Shown here: piece by piece, positions 36,707 to 45,778 of the stretch | Numbering within the stretch: position 1 is the stretch's first letter | Layout of the letters: every line of letters starts with the position of its first letter | NCBI GenBank assembly: GCA_902768785.1 | Contig: CACXMM010000029.1 | Coordinates: 1 to 46,634 of the forward strand | Direction of reading: 5' to 3' | DNA: 46,634 bases | Origin: an uncultured Prevotellaceae bacterium | GTDB taxonomy: Bacteria > Bacteroidota > Bacteroidia > Bacteroidales > Bacteroidaceae | The notes under the pieces: generated by a model | Databases searched by the model: none | Seen by the model: only the letters and a program-made list of their open reading frames with translations | Told to the model about the DNA's origin: nothing | Position numbers and translations under genes: made by a program

Positions 36707-38163
36707 GCACTAACAGGAATATTCTTCAGGATCTCCAGCAGGTGGTCCCATACCATCTGCACCGTAGGAATGAGCAGTCGCTCATCAGGAGAGTGTACAC
36801 CGCGAAGGGTAGGACCGAAGCTCACCATGTCGAGGTCGGGATATTTCTCTGAGAACAGTCCACATTCCAGTCCGGCGTGGATACCCAGTACTTTGGGCTC
36901 TTTGTTGAACAGCTTCGTGTATGTATCAACCACCAAAGCGGTGAGGGCGCTGTTGGGGTTCATCTTCCAGGCAGGATAACCGTCACCCTGCACCACATCT
37001 GCGCCAGCTAACTGGAAGACGGCCTTGATGGTGGCAGCTTGGTTGTCGAGGGCACTCATCACATTACTGCGCTGTGAGGCAACGATGATCACCTCGTTGT
37101 CACGGCTCTCAACACTGGCGACATTATTCGAGGTCTCCACCATCCAGGCAAGGGCCTCGTCCTGACACATGGCGAACACACCGTTGTCAACAGCCTGTAG
37201 CGCCTGAATGAGCTTGGTGCTTGTGGTGAGATCCATCACTGGAGCAGCCTCAGTACTTTCCATACTGAACTGCATCGATTGTTCCGTCACATGGTACTCT
37301 TCTTCGATCTGTGAAACGAAGACGTTCCAGTCGGCCCGCACATTCTCCTTCACATCCTGGGCTACACCGAAGATGATCGCACCGTCACGAGGGATGGCAT
37401 TGTGCAGCTTTCCTCCATTGAAGCTCACAAGGCGCAGACCGTAGCGTTCTTGCGTCTGGTAGAGGAAACGGCTCAGGATCTTGATGGCATTACCACGTTT
37501 CTTGTTGATGTCATCGCCAGAGTGTCCACCCACCAATCCTTTGAGGGATGCCTTTAGGAAGAAGAGTCCTGCCGGTGCCTCCTCACGCTGACAATGGAAG
37601 GTTGCCGTGGTGTTCCGTCCTCCGGCACATGATACGAAGATCTGTCCTTCATCCTCTGAGTCGAGGTTGATGAGCATCTTACCTGTCATAAACCCTGGCT
37701 GCATGCCTTCAGCACCCGTCAGACCAGTCTCTTCGTCACGGGTGAAGACACACTCTAACGGACCGTGTTGAATATCGTTTGAGTCGAGGATCGCCAGTTC
37801 GATGGCACATCCGATACCATCGTCTGCACCCAGTGTGGTGCCCTTGGCTGTCAGCCACTCACCATCCACATAGGTCTGGATGGCATCTTTATCAAAGTCG
37901 AAATCGATATCTACCAGTTTCTCGCACACCATGTCCATATGACTTTGCAGGATCACGGTCTCGCGGTTCTCATATCCCGGTGTGGCTCCCTTGCGGATGA
38001 TCACATTGCCCGTTTCATCGACAACAGTCTCTAATCCATGGCTTTCACCAAAGCTCTTCAGATACTCAATCATTTTCTCCTCACGCTTACTGGGGCGGGG
38101 GATTTGGTTAATCTTTGCGAATTGCTCAAATACGCAAGCAGGTCTTAAATCACTTTTATTCAT
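36703..38163 (-). CDS. pepD: Aminoacyl-histidine dipeptidase (cytosolic M20 dipeptidase)
   Basis: The 486-residue metallodipeptidase (PepD, M20 family) cleaves dipeptides such as Xaa-His and many others in the cytosol. Metal and catalytic motifs are present: VILQSHMDMVCEK (His and Asp), TLGADDGIGCAIELAILDS (bridging Asp) and VFTRDEETGLTGAEGM (general-base Glu and metal Glu). GGHSGDDINKKRGNAI in the lid domain and GIHAGLECGLFSEKYPDLDM near the end also fit. It lacks a signal peptide. The upstream region is the 73-bp promoter repeat, which reads the other way. Confidence 0.95.
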   Translation of the reverse strand: MNKSDLRPACVFEQFAKINQIPRPSKREEKMIEYLKSFGESHGLETVVDETGNVIIRKGATPGYENRETVILQSHMDMVCEKLVDIDFDFDKDAIQTYVDGEWLTAKGTTLGADDGIGCAIELAILDSNDIQHGPLECVFTRDEETGLTGAEGMQPGFMTGKMLINLDSEDEGQIFVSCAGGRNTTATFHCQREEAPAGLFFLKASLKGLVGGHSGDDINKKRGNAIKILSRFLYQTQERYGLRLVSFNGGKLHNAIPRDGAIIFGVAQDVKENVRADWNVFVSQIEEEYHVTEQSMQFSMESTEAAPVMDLTTSTKLIQALQAVDNGVFAMCQDEALAWMVETSNNVASVESRDNEVIIVASQRSNVMSALDNQAATIKAVFQLAGADVVQGDGYPAWKMNPNSALTALVVDTYTKLFNKEPKVLGIHAGLECGLFSEKYPDLDMVSFGPTLRGVHSPDERLLIPTVQMVWDHLLEILKNIPVSA

Positions 38164-38264
38164 AGATATTTGTTCTTTTATTGTTGAATCATTGGTTGTT
38201 GATTCTTGTATTTCATATCTTTAACTTTGTTGAAGATACTTTCGTTCGGAAAAAATCAAATAAA

Positions 38265-38296
38265 TTTGTTTTTTCTCTCACTTATTCGTATCTTTA
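38265..38296 (+). promoter_or_regulatory. Promoter copy 1 of the tandem repeat
   Basis: TTTG (38265-38268), 20 nt, TATCTTTA (38289-38296): one mismatch, in the last base of the -7 box. Confidence 0.6.
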
Positions 38297-38337
38297 ACGT
38301 TGTTGAAGATACTTTCGTTCGGAAAAAATCAAATTAA

Positions 38338-38369
38338 TTTGTTTTTTCTCTCACTTATTCGTATCTTTA
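38338..38369 (+). promoter_or_regulatory. Promoter copy 2 of the tandem repeat
   Basis: TTTG (38338-38341), 20 nt, TATCTTTA (38362-38369), the same as copy 1. Confidence 0.6.
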
Positions 38370-38410
38370 ACGTTGTTGAAGATACTTTCGTTCGGAAAAA
38401 ATCAAATAAA

Positions 38411-38442
38411 TTTGTTTTTTCTCTCACTTATTCGTATCTTTG
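38411..38442 (+). promoter_or_regulatory. Promoter copy 3, the perfect one, in front of the small membrane protein gene
   Basis: TTTG (38411-38414), 20 nt, TATCTTTG (38435-38442): full consensus. The predicted leader before the ATG at 38485 is about 36 nt. Confidence 0.8.
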
Positions 38443-38484
38443 CACCCGATTTATTCATTGAATGCTTTTGCAAAGTTACAAAAA

Positions 38485-38679
38485 ATGATAGAAACTCTTG
38501 TCATTACCGTGTTAATAATTGCTATAAGCATAGCTTTATTATGCATCAAACTGCTTGTCAAGAAAGACGGGGAGTTTACCTCGATGCACATTCATGACAG
38601 TAAAGCTATGCGTGAGCGGGGAATCCATTGTGTGATAGATCAAGACAAGGAAGCACGGAATGCAAACAAGGCCTATTAG
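38485..38679 (+). CDS. Small conserved membrane protein
   Basis: The 64-residue protein starts MIETLVITVLIIAISIALLC, one membrane helix, followed by a charged cytoplasmic or periplasmic part (KKDGEFTSMHIHDSKAMRER, GIHCVIDQDKEARNAN). I recall similar small proteins in Bacteroides with the SKAMRERGI and QD-EAR pattern, without function. I chose the ATG at 38485; the longer frame from 38440 would begin inside the promoter. It shares the transcript with the OmpH-like gene 38 nt downstream. Confidence 0.7.
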   Translation: MIETLVITVLIIAISIALLCIKLLVKKDGEFTSMHIHDSKAMRERGIHCVIDQDKEARNANKAY

Positions 38680-38717
38680 TCATTAGCATATTAAAAACAA
38701 TAAAATATAAAGGAAAA

Positions 38718-39323
38718 ATGAAGAAGACATTCGTATTTGCCGTTGCCGCTGCATGCGTGCTGGCATCATGCAACAATCAAGCTCCTAAAATGGACGAGAA
38801 GACCCAGACTGCCGAGACTGCAGCAACAGACATGAAGATTGCTTATGTTGAGGTTGACTCGATCATGTCACAGTATAAGTTCTGCAAGGAGTACACCAAG
38901 ATCCTGGAGAAGAAGAGCCAGAATATCCAGAACACCATCAACCAGAAAGGTCAGAGCCTTCAGGCTGCTGCCGTGAAGTTCCAGCAGGATATTCAGAACA
39001 ACAAATATACTCAGCAGCAGGCTGAGGCCGTGAATGCTGGCTTACAGAAGCAGCAGGCCGACCTTCAGGCTTTGCAGCAGCGTCTGGGTAATGAGTTCCA
39101 GGCAGAGACAGACAAGTTCAATGCTGCTTTGCGTGACAGTATCCAGCATTTCCTTGCCAGCTACAATGCTAACAAGAAATATGCCTTGATCATCTCCAAG
39201 GCCGGTGATAACATCCTCTATGCTGACAAGACCTATGATATCACAGCTGATGTCATCAATGGTCTGAACAAAGCATATAAGAGCAAGGCCGCTGCCGAAG
39301 AGAAGAAAGAGACGAAGAAATAA
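38718..39323 (+). CDS. OmpH/Skp-like coiled-coil lipoprotein
   Basis: The 201-residue protein has a lipoprotein signal (MKKTFVFAVAAACVLASC). The mature part MKIAYVEVDSIMSQYKFCKE opens like an OmpH/Skp domain and is followed by a long Gln/Lys/Ala coiled coil (residues ~75-150) and a closing beta strand (KYALIISKAGDNILYADKTY). Skp proteins chaperone outer-membrane proteins in the periplasm; here the chaperone would be lipid-anchored. A clear AAGGA ribosome site precedes the ATG, and an intrinsic terminator follows. Confidence 0.85.
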   Translation: MKKTFVFAVAAACVLASCNNQAPKMDEKTQTAETAATDMKIAYVEVDSIMSQYKFCKEYTKILEKKSQNIQNTINQKGQSLQAAAVKFQQDIQNNKYTQQQAEAVNAGLQKQQADLQALQQRLGNEFQAETDKFNAALRDSIQHFLASYNANKKYALIISKAGDNILYADKTYDITADVINGLNKAYKSKAAAEEKKETKK

Positions 39324-39344
39324 TTTCTCCTATTATAATATAAT

Positions 39345-39376
39345 AAGGTGTAATGTGCATGCATTACACCTTTTTT
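39345..39376 (+). terminator. Intrinsic terminator after the OmpH-like gene
   Basis: AAGGTGTAATG (39345-39355) pairs perfectly with CATTACACCTT (39362-39372) around 6 nt, followed by a T run. It ends 12 nt before the nth ATG, so nth either has a hidden promoter or is read through. Confidence 0.9.
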
Positions 39377-39388
39377 CTCCCCATACCT

Positions 39389-40036
39389 ATGAAAAGGAAA
39401 GAACGATACACTTATGTCCTGGACTATTACCGTCAGCGTATGCCCCACGTAAGTACCGAACTGGAGTTCGGAAGTGTGTTTCAGTTGCTGGTGGCAACTT
39501 TGCTCAGTGCGCAGTGTACCGACAAACGTATCAATAGTGTCACACCGGAACTGTTCCGCCATTACCCTGATGCAAGAAGCATGGCTCAGGCGGAGCCCGA
39601 GGATATCTTGGAATACGTCAAAAGCGTGAGCTATCCTAATTCCAAGTCGAAGCACCTTGTAGAAATGTCAAGGATGCTGGTCAGTGACTTCCATGGTGAG
39701 GTCCCGCAGGAGATGAGTGATCTGGTGAAGTTACCTGGTGTGGGACGTAAGACGGCCAATGTGATACAGGCTGTGGGCTTTGGCCGCAGTGCCATAGCCG
39801 TTGACACCCACGTGTATCGGGTCAGTCATCGGTTAGGACTGGTTCCTGCTACTGCCAATACACCTGCCAAAGTGGAGATGATGCTCCGGAAGAATATTCC
39901 CGAGGAGGATCGTGCCGATGCCCATCACTGGCTCTTACTCCACGGACGCTACATCTGTCAGAGTCGTCAGCCTCATTGTGAACAATGTCCCTTTGACTCT
40001 TTCTGTCCTAAGATCCTTGAACATTCAAAACTGTAG
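39389..40036 (+). CDS. nth: Endonuclease III (DNA glycosylase/AP lyase)
   Basis: The 215-residue base-excision repair enzyme removes oxidised pyrimidines and nicks AP sites. The helix-hairpin-helix LPGVGRKTANVIQAVG (near residue 114) carries the catalytic Lys, and VDTHVYRVSHRLG carries the catalytic Asp (near 138). The C-terminal [4Fe-4S] loop has the spacing C-x6-C-x2-C-x5-C (CQSRQPHCEQCPFDSFC). I chose the ATG at 39389 because the upstream frame lies in the terminator. A DUF2461 gene follows by 17 nt. Confidence 0.95.
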   Translation: MKRKERYTYVLDYYRQRMPHVSTELEFGSVFQLLVATLLSAQCTDKRINSVTPELFRHYPDARSMAQAEPEDILEYVKSVSYPNSKSKHLVEMSRMLVSDFHGEVPQEMSDLVKLPGVGRKTANVIQAVGFGRSAIAVDTHVYRVSHRLGLVPATANTPAKVEMMLRKNIPEEDRADAHHWLLLHGRYICQSRQPHCEQCPFDSFCPKILEHSKL

Positions 40037-40053
40037 AACCCCAACTCCCTTTT

Positions 40054-40779
40054 ATGCAAGCGCAAAGAATCCTTAACTATCTCCGTGAGATCGCGGCGAA
40101 CAATAACCGTGAATGGTATTATGAACATAAAGATGAGTATGATGCGATACGGAAAGACTTCAACGATGGTGTCGCCCAGGCCATAGGAGAAATTGCAGCC
40201 TTTGATTCCAGCATCGTCCATCTTACGGTGAAAGACTGTACCTACCGCTTTAACCGTGACACCCGTTTCTCTCCAGACAAGTCACCCTACAAACGTCATC
40301 TGGGTGCCTATATCTCTGCCCATGGAAAGAAATCCCTTCATGGCGGTTATTATATCCATTTGGAACCAGGACATTGCATGCTGGCCGTCGGCACCTATTG
40401 GTTGCCAACGAATATCCTTACCTCCTGCCGTAACGAGATCATGGCGAACATCGATACATGGAGAGGAATCGTGGAAAGCAGGAAATTTGTGAGTTTCTTC
40501 GGCAGACCTGGTGAAGGCTCCACGGAGCAGGAGGGAGGGGAATATGAAATGTCCTCACCCAAAGGCTTCGGCATCATGCACCTGAAATCCGCACCCAGCG
40601 GTTTCCCCCGTGACTATGAGTTCATCGAGTATCTGCGGATGAAAGACTACTGTTGTTGGAAATGCGTTCCCGATACCTTCTTTGAAGGTGACCGCTGGCT
40701 TGGTGAGATGGCAAAGGTGTTCAAGGTGGGGAAACCTATGATGGATTTCATCAACAATGTCGTTGATGATTACGAATAA
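40054..40779 (+). CDS. DUF2461-family protein
   Basis: The 241-residue cytoplasmic protein shows the family hallmarks: NNREWYYEHKDEYDAIRKDF at the start, then YRFNRDTRFSPDKSPYKRHL, GGYYIHLEPGHCMLAVGTYW and a C-terminal alpha part. Biochemical function is unknown; the family is widespread in bacteria. It sits 17 nt after nth and could share its transcript, although a repair role is only suggested by position. It is convergent with the C11 peptidase, 15 nt away. Confidence 0.9.
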   Translation: MQAQRILNYLREIAANNNREWYYEHKDEYDAIRKDFNDGVAQAIGEIAAFDSSIVHLTVKDCTYRFNRDTRFSPDKSPYKRHLGAYISAHGKKSLHGGYYIHLEPGHCMLAVGTYWLPTNILTSCRNEIMANIDTWRGIVESRKFVSFFGRPGEGSTEQEGGEYEMSSPKGFGIMHLKSAPSGFPRDYEFIEYLRMKDYCCWKCVPDTFFEGDRWLGEMAKVFKVGKPMMDFINNVVDDYE

Positions 40780-40794
40780 TCCCCAGTCTTGTCA

Positions 40795-42027
40795 TTAATG
40801 GGTTGCCTCCCACCAACCAGTCTTCGTCTTGTGATTGATGGCATTCGGGTTCTGTGTGGGATCGGAGATCGTGATTCCTGAGAACGTATTGATCGGGATA
40901 AATAGTTTATCTCTGAAGGTGGGCTGAGAGAAGAATTTCTCTGTACACCGCTTGTAGGGAACGAGCTTGGACATCTGTGTCTCGAACGACCGATAGAGCG
41001 TCTCGTCCTTGCAGAGATGTTTCACATAGTCACCCATGTCGTAGAAGATGGTGGGAGTATAGCCGTCCAGAATCTGGATGTCATTCAGGTCGTCTTCGAA
41101 CGAGAACTGACTGTTGATCTTTTTCATGATCGTCACAATCCCATCCACCTCACTGGTCTTCGTCACGCCAATAGTACCGTAGTTCCTTAGCTCACCATAG
41201 TCGTTCACGTAGTCCTTGTAGAAATTATAGAACCCTTCTACAACACCGTTGTAGTTCTTGTCAAGCAAAGAGGAACCTACCGTGGCGTAGGGCATTCCGG
41301 CCAACATCACCTCACAGGTAGAGGCAATGAGATAGTCGGTAGCCTCTCTCAACCCATAGGCCACCTCAATGTTCGACATATAGCAATCGTCGAACAGGAT
41401 GTATTCCGTATGTCCGAACGAGTTCTTGATGGCGGTTGCCAGCGTGGAGATGTCGGTTTGGTAGGTATCCAGACCAGGGTTCCCAAACCAACGGGTCTCC
41501 CATAGGGGCAGGTCCTCCTCCCTGCTTTGTGCTCCCTTGGCCATGAATATTGTCTGCTTGGCAGACACCTCCTGTCCTGCAGGTATCCATCCACAGGCAT
41601 GACTACCGACAATCAGTGAGTAGGATCTTGCCGGCGCTTGTTGTTTTACATCATTGAAGAAAGAAGTGAGTCCTGCCACTGAAGAGTAGCTGCCACCATT
41701 GAGGTCCGTGTAGGTCTTAATAGTATCGTTCACGCAGGCCCCTTTCTGATATTTGATATCTATCAGATAGGCACGGTTCTCGTTGGCTGCTATCAGCACC
41801 ATGAATCTCTTGTTACTCAGTCCTTTCCTGTATTCAATGGCTGTCTTCATGCCACTGATATTCTTCAGGAAATACGAGTAAATGTTGTCGTTCGGAGCGG
41901 ATTTTGACCAGGGCATATACATCAGCACGGTCATCTCCGACTCGACAACAGGATCGGGCTCGTCATGTTTCTTATGACATGACACCATGATCAACGTGGT
42001 GAGGAGCAGCAGGAGTACTTTTTTCAT
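40795..42027 (-). CDS. Clostripain-like C11 cysteine peptidase, lipoprotein
   Basis: The 410-residue protein has a lipoprotein signal (MKKVLLLLLTTLIMVSC, then HKKHDEPD). The family C11 dyad is visible as YSLIVGSHACGWIP (catalytic His, about residue 150) and EYILFDDCYMSNIEVAYGLR (catalytic Cys, about 218). C11 enzymes prefer Arg or Lys at P1 and are common in gut Bacteroidota, some matured by autocleavage. I chose the ATG at 42027: it lies 10 nt past the valS stop and gives the signal peptide. It is co-transcribed behind valS, which is unusual for an exported peptidase. Confidence 0.85.
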   Translation of the reverse strand: MKKVLLLLLTTLIMVSCHKKHDEPDPVVESEMTVLMYMPWSKSAPNDNIYSYFLKNISGMKTAIEYRKGLSNKRFMVLIAANENRAYLIDIKYQKGACVNDTIKTYTDLNGGSYSSVAGLTSFFNDVKQQAPARSYSLIVGSHACGWIPAGQEVSAKQTIFMAKGAQSREEDLPLWETRWFGNPGLDTYQTDISTLATAIKNSFGHTEYILFDDCYMSNIEVAYGLREATDYLIASTCEVMLAGMPYATVGSSLLDKNYNGVVEGFYNFYKDYVNDYGELRNYGTIGVTKTSEVDGIVTIMKKINSQFSFEDDLNDIQILDGYTPTIFYDMGDYVKHLCKDETLYRSFETQMSKLVPYKRCTEKFFSQPTFRDKLFIPINTFSGITISDPTQNPNAINHKTKTGWWEATH

Positions 42028-42037
42028 ATTGCTTTCT

Positions 42038-44746
42038 TTAGAGTTTCTTGCGGAGTTCTGCAATGCTTTCCTGAAGGGCGGCAATCTTCTCCTCAGAGTC
42101 ACTTTGTTTCTTGCGCTCTAAGGCTACGACGGCCTCTGGGGCATTAGCCACGAACTTCTCGTTGGCGAGCTTCTTCTTCACACCCATCAGGAATCCTTCC
42201 AGGTGCTTCAGCTGTGTCTCTGCCTTTTCCAGCTCGGCAGCCACATCGATCATATCGCCCAGGGGAACGGCAAATTCATCGGTTCCCACCATGAAGGCAC
42301 TGGCATCGGCACTCTTCTCGTTCACCACCTGAATAGTCTTCAGGTTGGCCATCTTCGAGATTACCTCATTGAAGGCCTCGAAGTGATTGACGTTCACCAC
42401 TAACAGCTCCAGCTGTTCTTTGGGTGCGATGTTCTTCTGACTGCGTACCATGCGGACACCGGAAACAATCTGTTTCACTTGTTCGATCTCCTCGGTAAGT
42501 TGAACCTCCTCAGCGGTGGGGGCATCCATCTTCAGACAGTCGCGCATAATGCTCTCACCTTCCTTACGGTCATAGAGATGCTGCCAGAGTTCCTCGGTGA
42601 TGAACGGCATGAACGGATGGAGCATCTTCAGCAGGTCATTGAAGAATCCGAGGGTGGCCTCGTAGGTCTGCTTGTCGATAGGCTGTGCCTCACCGTTGAT
42701 GTAGGCAGGCTTCACCATCTCCAGATACCAGCTGGAGAACTCATCCCAGAACAGTTTATACACTGCCATCAAAGCCTCTGAGATACGGTATTTCGAGAAC
42801 AGATCATCGATCTCTGCATTCACCATCTTCATCTTGGCAGCAAACCAGGCGGTGGCTTTCTGACAAGCCTTGGGCTGTTCGATGTCGGCGGTGTTCCATC
42901 CCTTCACCAGACGGAAGGCGTTCCAAATCTTGTTATTGAAGTTTCGTCCCTGTTCACAGAGTGCCTCATCAAAGAGGATATCATTACCGGCGGGGGCTGA
43001 GAGCATCATACCCATGCGTACTCCGTCGGCACCGAATTTCTCAATCAGTTCGATGGGGTCGGGGGAGTTGCCAAGCGACTTCGACATCTTGCGTCCCAGT
43101 TTGTCGCGTACGATACCCGTGAAATAAACGTTCTTGAAAGGCATATCTCCAACATATTCATAGCCTGCCATGATCATGCGGGCCACCCAGAAGAAGATGA
43201 TGTCCGGACCTGTTACCAAGTCGCTGGTGGGGTAGTAGTATTTAATCTCCTCATTGTTGGGGTTATTGATACCGTCGAAGAGTGAGATGGGCCACAGCCA
43301 GCTGGAGAACCAGGTATCAAGGGCATCCTCATCCTGACGCAGGTCGGCATCCGTAATCTTCGGGTCTTTCTGCTGAGCCAGATCCAAGGCCTTCTCACGT
43401 GTTTCAGCAACCACGAAGTCGCCTTCCTCATTATAATAATATGCAGGAATGCGGTGGCCCCACCACAGCTGACGTGAGATACACCAGTCCTGAATGTTCT
43501 CCAGCCAGTTCTTATAGGTGTTCACGTATTTCTGTGGATAGAACTTCAATTCTCCGTTTAACACCGGCGGCAGGGCAATGTCGGCAAAGTGCTGCATCTT
43601 CAGGAACCACTGCAGGGAGAGACGGGGCTCGATAGGTGTGTCGGGATTACGCTCTGAATAACCTACCTTGTTCACATAATCTTCCACTTTCTCCATCAGA
43701 CCGGCTTCCTGGAGGTCTTTGGCAATCTGCTTACGGCAGTCCATACGGTCCATGCCTACATAGATCGGACTCTGCTCTGAAATCGTACCGTCGGCATTGA
43801 AGATGTCAATGGTTTCAAGGTTATGAGTCTTACCCAGCATGTAGTCGTTCGTGTCGTGGGCAGGTGTCACTTTCAGACAGCCCGTACCGAACTCGATATC
43901 TACATAGCGGTCTTCGATGACAGGGATCACGCGGTTCACCAGTGGCACAATCACCTTCCGACCTTTCAGCCACTGGTTCTTCGGATCCTTGGGGTTGATA
44001 CACATGGCCGTATCGCCCATGATGGTCTCCGGACGGGTGGTGGCCACTACGGCATAGTAGCCTTTCTCATCCTTGTGGATGATATTGCCCTCAGCTTCTA
44101 ATGCTGCTTGGTTGTCAAGTTTATCAAGACCATCAACATAATATTTCAGATGGAACAGATGACTTTGCTCCTCCTTATAGACCACTTCCTCAGTGGAGAG
44201 GGCTGTCAGGGCTTTCGGATCCCAGTTCACCATGCGCATGCCACGGTAGATCAGTCCTTTGTTATACAGATCTACAAATACCTTGATCACACTCTCGGAA
44301 CGTTTCTCATCCATGGTGAAGGCGGTACGGTCCCAGTCACATGAAGCACCTAACCGGCGTAACTGCTTCAGGATGATACCTCCATGCTCATGGGTCCACT
44401 CCCATGCGTGCTCCAGGAACTGGTCACGTGTGAGGTCGTGTTTCTTAATACCTTGCTCAGCGAGTTTCTTCACCACCTTCGCTTCCGTGGCGATAGAGGC
44501 ATGGTCGGTACCGGGCACCCAGCAGGCGTTCTTGCCTTCCATCCGTGCGCGACGCACCAGGATGTCCTGAATGGTGTTGTTCAGCATGTGTCCCATGTGA
44601 AGCACACCGGTCACGTTTGGCGGTGGGATTACGATGGTGTACGGTTCACGACCGTCGGGTTTTGAACTGAACAGCTTGTTGTCAAGCCAGTACTGATACC
44701 ATTTCGATTCCACTTCCCGTGGATCGTATTTGCTTGCTAATTCCAT
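42038..44746 (-). CDS. valS: Valyl-tRNA synthetase
   Basis: The 902-residue class I synthetase has [18 protein letters not shown] with the HIGH-type site near residue 48. The CP1 editing domain ([17 protein letters not shown]) follows, then KMSKS in [17 protein letters not shown] near residue 552. The anticodon-binding domain comes next, and a C-terminal coiled coil ([20 protein letters not shown] to the end) that grips the tRNA. Length is normal. Its promoter at 45030-45060 predicts a leader of about 280 nt that includes the TGCACA array. Confidence 0.97.
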   Translation of the reverse strand: MELASKYDPREVESKWYQYWLDNKLFSSKPDGREPYTIVIPPPNVTGVLHMGHMLNNTIQDILVRRARMEGKNACWVPGTDHASIATEAKVVKKLAEQGIKKHDLTRDQFLEHAWEWTHEHGGIILKQLRRLGASCDWDRTAFTMDEKRSESVIKVFVDLYNKGLIYRGMRMVNWDPKALTALSTEEVVYKEEQSHLFHLKYYVDGLDKLDNQAALEAEGNIIHKDEKGYYAVVATTRPETIMGDTAMCINPKDPKNQWLKGRKVIVPLVNRVIPVIEDRYVDIEFGTGCLKVTPAHDTNDYMLGKTHNLETIDIFNADGTISEQSPIYVGMDRMDCRKQIAKDLQEAGLMEKVEDYVNKVGYSERNPDTPIEPRLSLQWFLKMQHFADIALPPVLNGELKFYPQKYVNTYKNWLENIQDWCISRQLWWGHRIPAYYYNEEGDFVVAETREKALDLAQQKDPKITDADLRQDEDALDTWFSSWLWPISLFDGINNPNNEEIKYYYPTSDLVTGPDIIFFWVARMIMAGYEYVGDMPFKNVYFTGIVRDKLGRKMSKSLGNSPDPIELIEKFGADGVRMGMMLSAPAGNDILFDEALCEQGRNFNNKIWNAFRLVKGWNTADIEQPKACQKATAWFAAKMKMVNAEIDDLFSKYRISEALMAVYKLFWDEFSSWYLEMVKPAYINGEAQPIDKQTYEATLGFFNDLLKMLHPFMPFITEELWQHLYDRKEGESIMRDCLKMDAPTAEEVQLTEEIEQVKQIVSGVRMVRSQKNIAPKEQLELLVVNVNHFEAFNEVISKMANLKTIQVVNEKSADASAFMVGTDEFAVPLGDMIDVAAELEKAETQLKHLEGFLMGVKKKLANEKFVANAPEAVVALERKKQSDSEEKIAALQESIAELRKKL

Positions 44747-44844
44747 TTATCTTGTATGTTTTATTCTTTGTCCTTGAATACTATTTCCTAAAACAAATAT
44801 GCGGACTGAACGAAGTGACTTGCCTATCACTTAAGCAAGGGTTC

Positions 44845-44947
44845 TATACACTTTGTGCAACACCTCTGCACACTTTGTGCAACGGTTCTGCACAATCTGT
44901 GCAACTATCCTGCACACTTTGTGCAACGGCTCTGCACACTCTGTGCA
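44845..44947. repeat. 22-bp-period dyad array C: TGCACA-N3-TGTGCA, five copies
   Basis: Dyad centres at 44852, 44874, 44896, 44918 and 44940 are exactly 22 bp apart. Four units are perfect 6-3-6 inverted repeats; the first has TATACA as its left half. The 7-nt gaps are ACACCTC, ACGGTTC, ACTATCC and ACGGCTC. It has the same geometry as arrays A and B2 at the other end of the window. It ends 316 bp before the sigma start at 45263. Confidence 0.92.
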
Positions 44948-45029
44948 AAACAATGTCTCATCCACCGCAATTTGTCATTATCATTTCTGTTCCGGAACAC
45001 AGATTCTGTGTTTATAGAAAACAATGGTG

Positions 45030-45060
45030 CAAAGTTACGAAGAAATGCTGAGATGGCAAA
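45030..45060 (-). promoter_or_regulatory. Promoter of valS
   Basis: TTTG (45060-45057), 19 nt, TAACTTTG (45037-45030) on the minus strand, a full consensus. The resulting leader RNA would contain array C as a row of short hairpins. Confidence 0.75.
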
Positions 45061-45176
45061 GCGAAATTGGAAGTTTATCGCATATCTGCCTGCAAATCTC
45101 TGTTGCTTCATCATGACTTTCACTTCACGGCAGTCAATTTTTTGGACTATTGCGAGGCTGTATTCGAATAAATGCA

Positions 45177-45184
45177 TAACTTTG
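45177..45184 (+). promoter_or_regulatory. -7 box of the right-hand ECF sigma gene
   Basis: TAACTTTG lies 78 nt before the ATG at 45263. The upstream TTTG is not at the usual distance, so confidence is limited. Confidence 0.45.
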
Positions 45185-45262
45185 TGCTTTAAATCCTTTA
45201 TGATTACAAAAAAAATCGGATTTCAACTTAACTTTGGTGGTTGACGTTCGCTTATATGGCAG

Positions 45263-45778
45263 ATGACACAAGAAGAGTTTGAACATATCGCCCCGATGCT
45301 CCGAGAGTTAATGCTTTCGGTTGGCCGCAGTTTCTTCGGCAATGATGATGATGCCGAGGATGTAGCGCAGGAGGGACTGGTGGCTCTTCTCAGGTACATG
45401 GACAGGATGGATTCCGGTGCACAGCATGATGCTCTCGCCATCAGGGTGGCGAAACATTGCTGCATGGACAAAGTGAGGAAAAGAAAGGCCAGCCCTTTCG
45501 TGACGACCCAAGCAAATGAGAGGTTTTCTCCACCGGATAGGGATGTGGGCGCTTCACCTCACGAAGTGTTGGAAGCCAAGGAACTGCATGAAGCCGTGAA
45601 CAAGGCAGTGCAGCATTTGAAACCGAGCGAACGACGACTGTTCGAGATGAGGCAGATAGAAGGACTGGAGCTTGACGAGATAGCAAGGCTGACCAACATC
45701 GCGAAACCCTCGATCAAGAGCATCGTTTCTGCTGCAAGAAAGAAAGTGTTTGAAGAGATTAAAAGGTTAAGGACATGA
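45263..45778 (+). CDS. ECF RNA polymerase sigma factor
   Basis: The 171-residue protein has region 2 (SVGRSFFGNDDDAEDVAQEG, LVALLRYMDRM, ALAIRVAKHCCMDKVRKRKA) and region 4 (LKPSERRLFEMRQIEGLELD, EIARLTNIAKPSIKSIVSAA). The linker (about residues 75-105) is long and polar. Its stop overlaps the start of the anti-sigma-like gene by 4 nt, so the two are translated together. It is an intact counterpart of the frameshifted sigma gene at the left end; the two are only distantly similar. Confidence 0.9.
   Translation: MTQEEFEHIAPMLRELMLSVGRSFFGNDDDAEDVAQEGLVALLRYMDRMDSGAQHDALAIRVAKHCCMDKVRKRKASPFVTTQANERFSPPDRDVGASPHEVLEAKELHEAVNKAVQHLKPSERRLFEMRQIEGLELDEIARLTNIAKPSIKSIVSAARKKVFEEIKRLRT

Larger units (their letters stand above)
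38215..38442 (+). repeat. 73-bp tandem repeat, three copies plus start of a fourth, each carrying a promoter
   Basis: Units start at 38215, 38288 and 38361, and a truncated fourth at 38434; the period is exactly 73 bp. Copies differ at only a few positions (e.g. ATATCTTTAACTTTG in copy 1 against GTATCTTTAACGTTG, and AAATTAATTT in copy 2). Each contains GTATCTT and AAGATAC as an inverted pair (imperfect first base in copy 1) and ends with a TTTG that is 20 nt before the TATCTTT of the next copy. Confidence 0.95.
44747..45262. other. Gene-free region between valS and the ECF sigma gene
   Basis: It holds the valS leader, the 22-bp-period TGCACA array, the valS promoter (minus strand) and a -7 box of the sigma gene (plus strand). 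Frames across the array translate to a Cys/Leu/His repeat and are not genes. Confidence 0.8.

Noticed and set aside
44747-45030. T-box or other tRNA-sensing leader for valS
   Set aside because: No T-box core sequence or specifier stem is seen, and T-boxes are not expected in this phylum; the leader is dominated by the repeat array.
44719-45051. Open frame across array C with a Cys/Leu/His repeat
   Set aside because: The peptide repeat simply mirrors the DNA repeat, 22 bp is not a multiple of three so the frame changes at each unit, and the frame overlaps the valS start.
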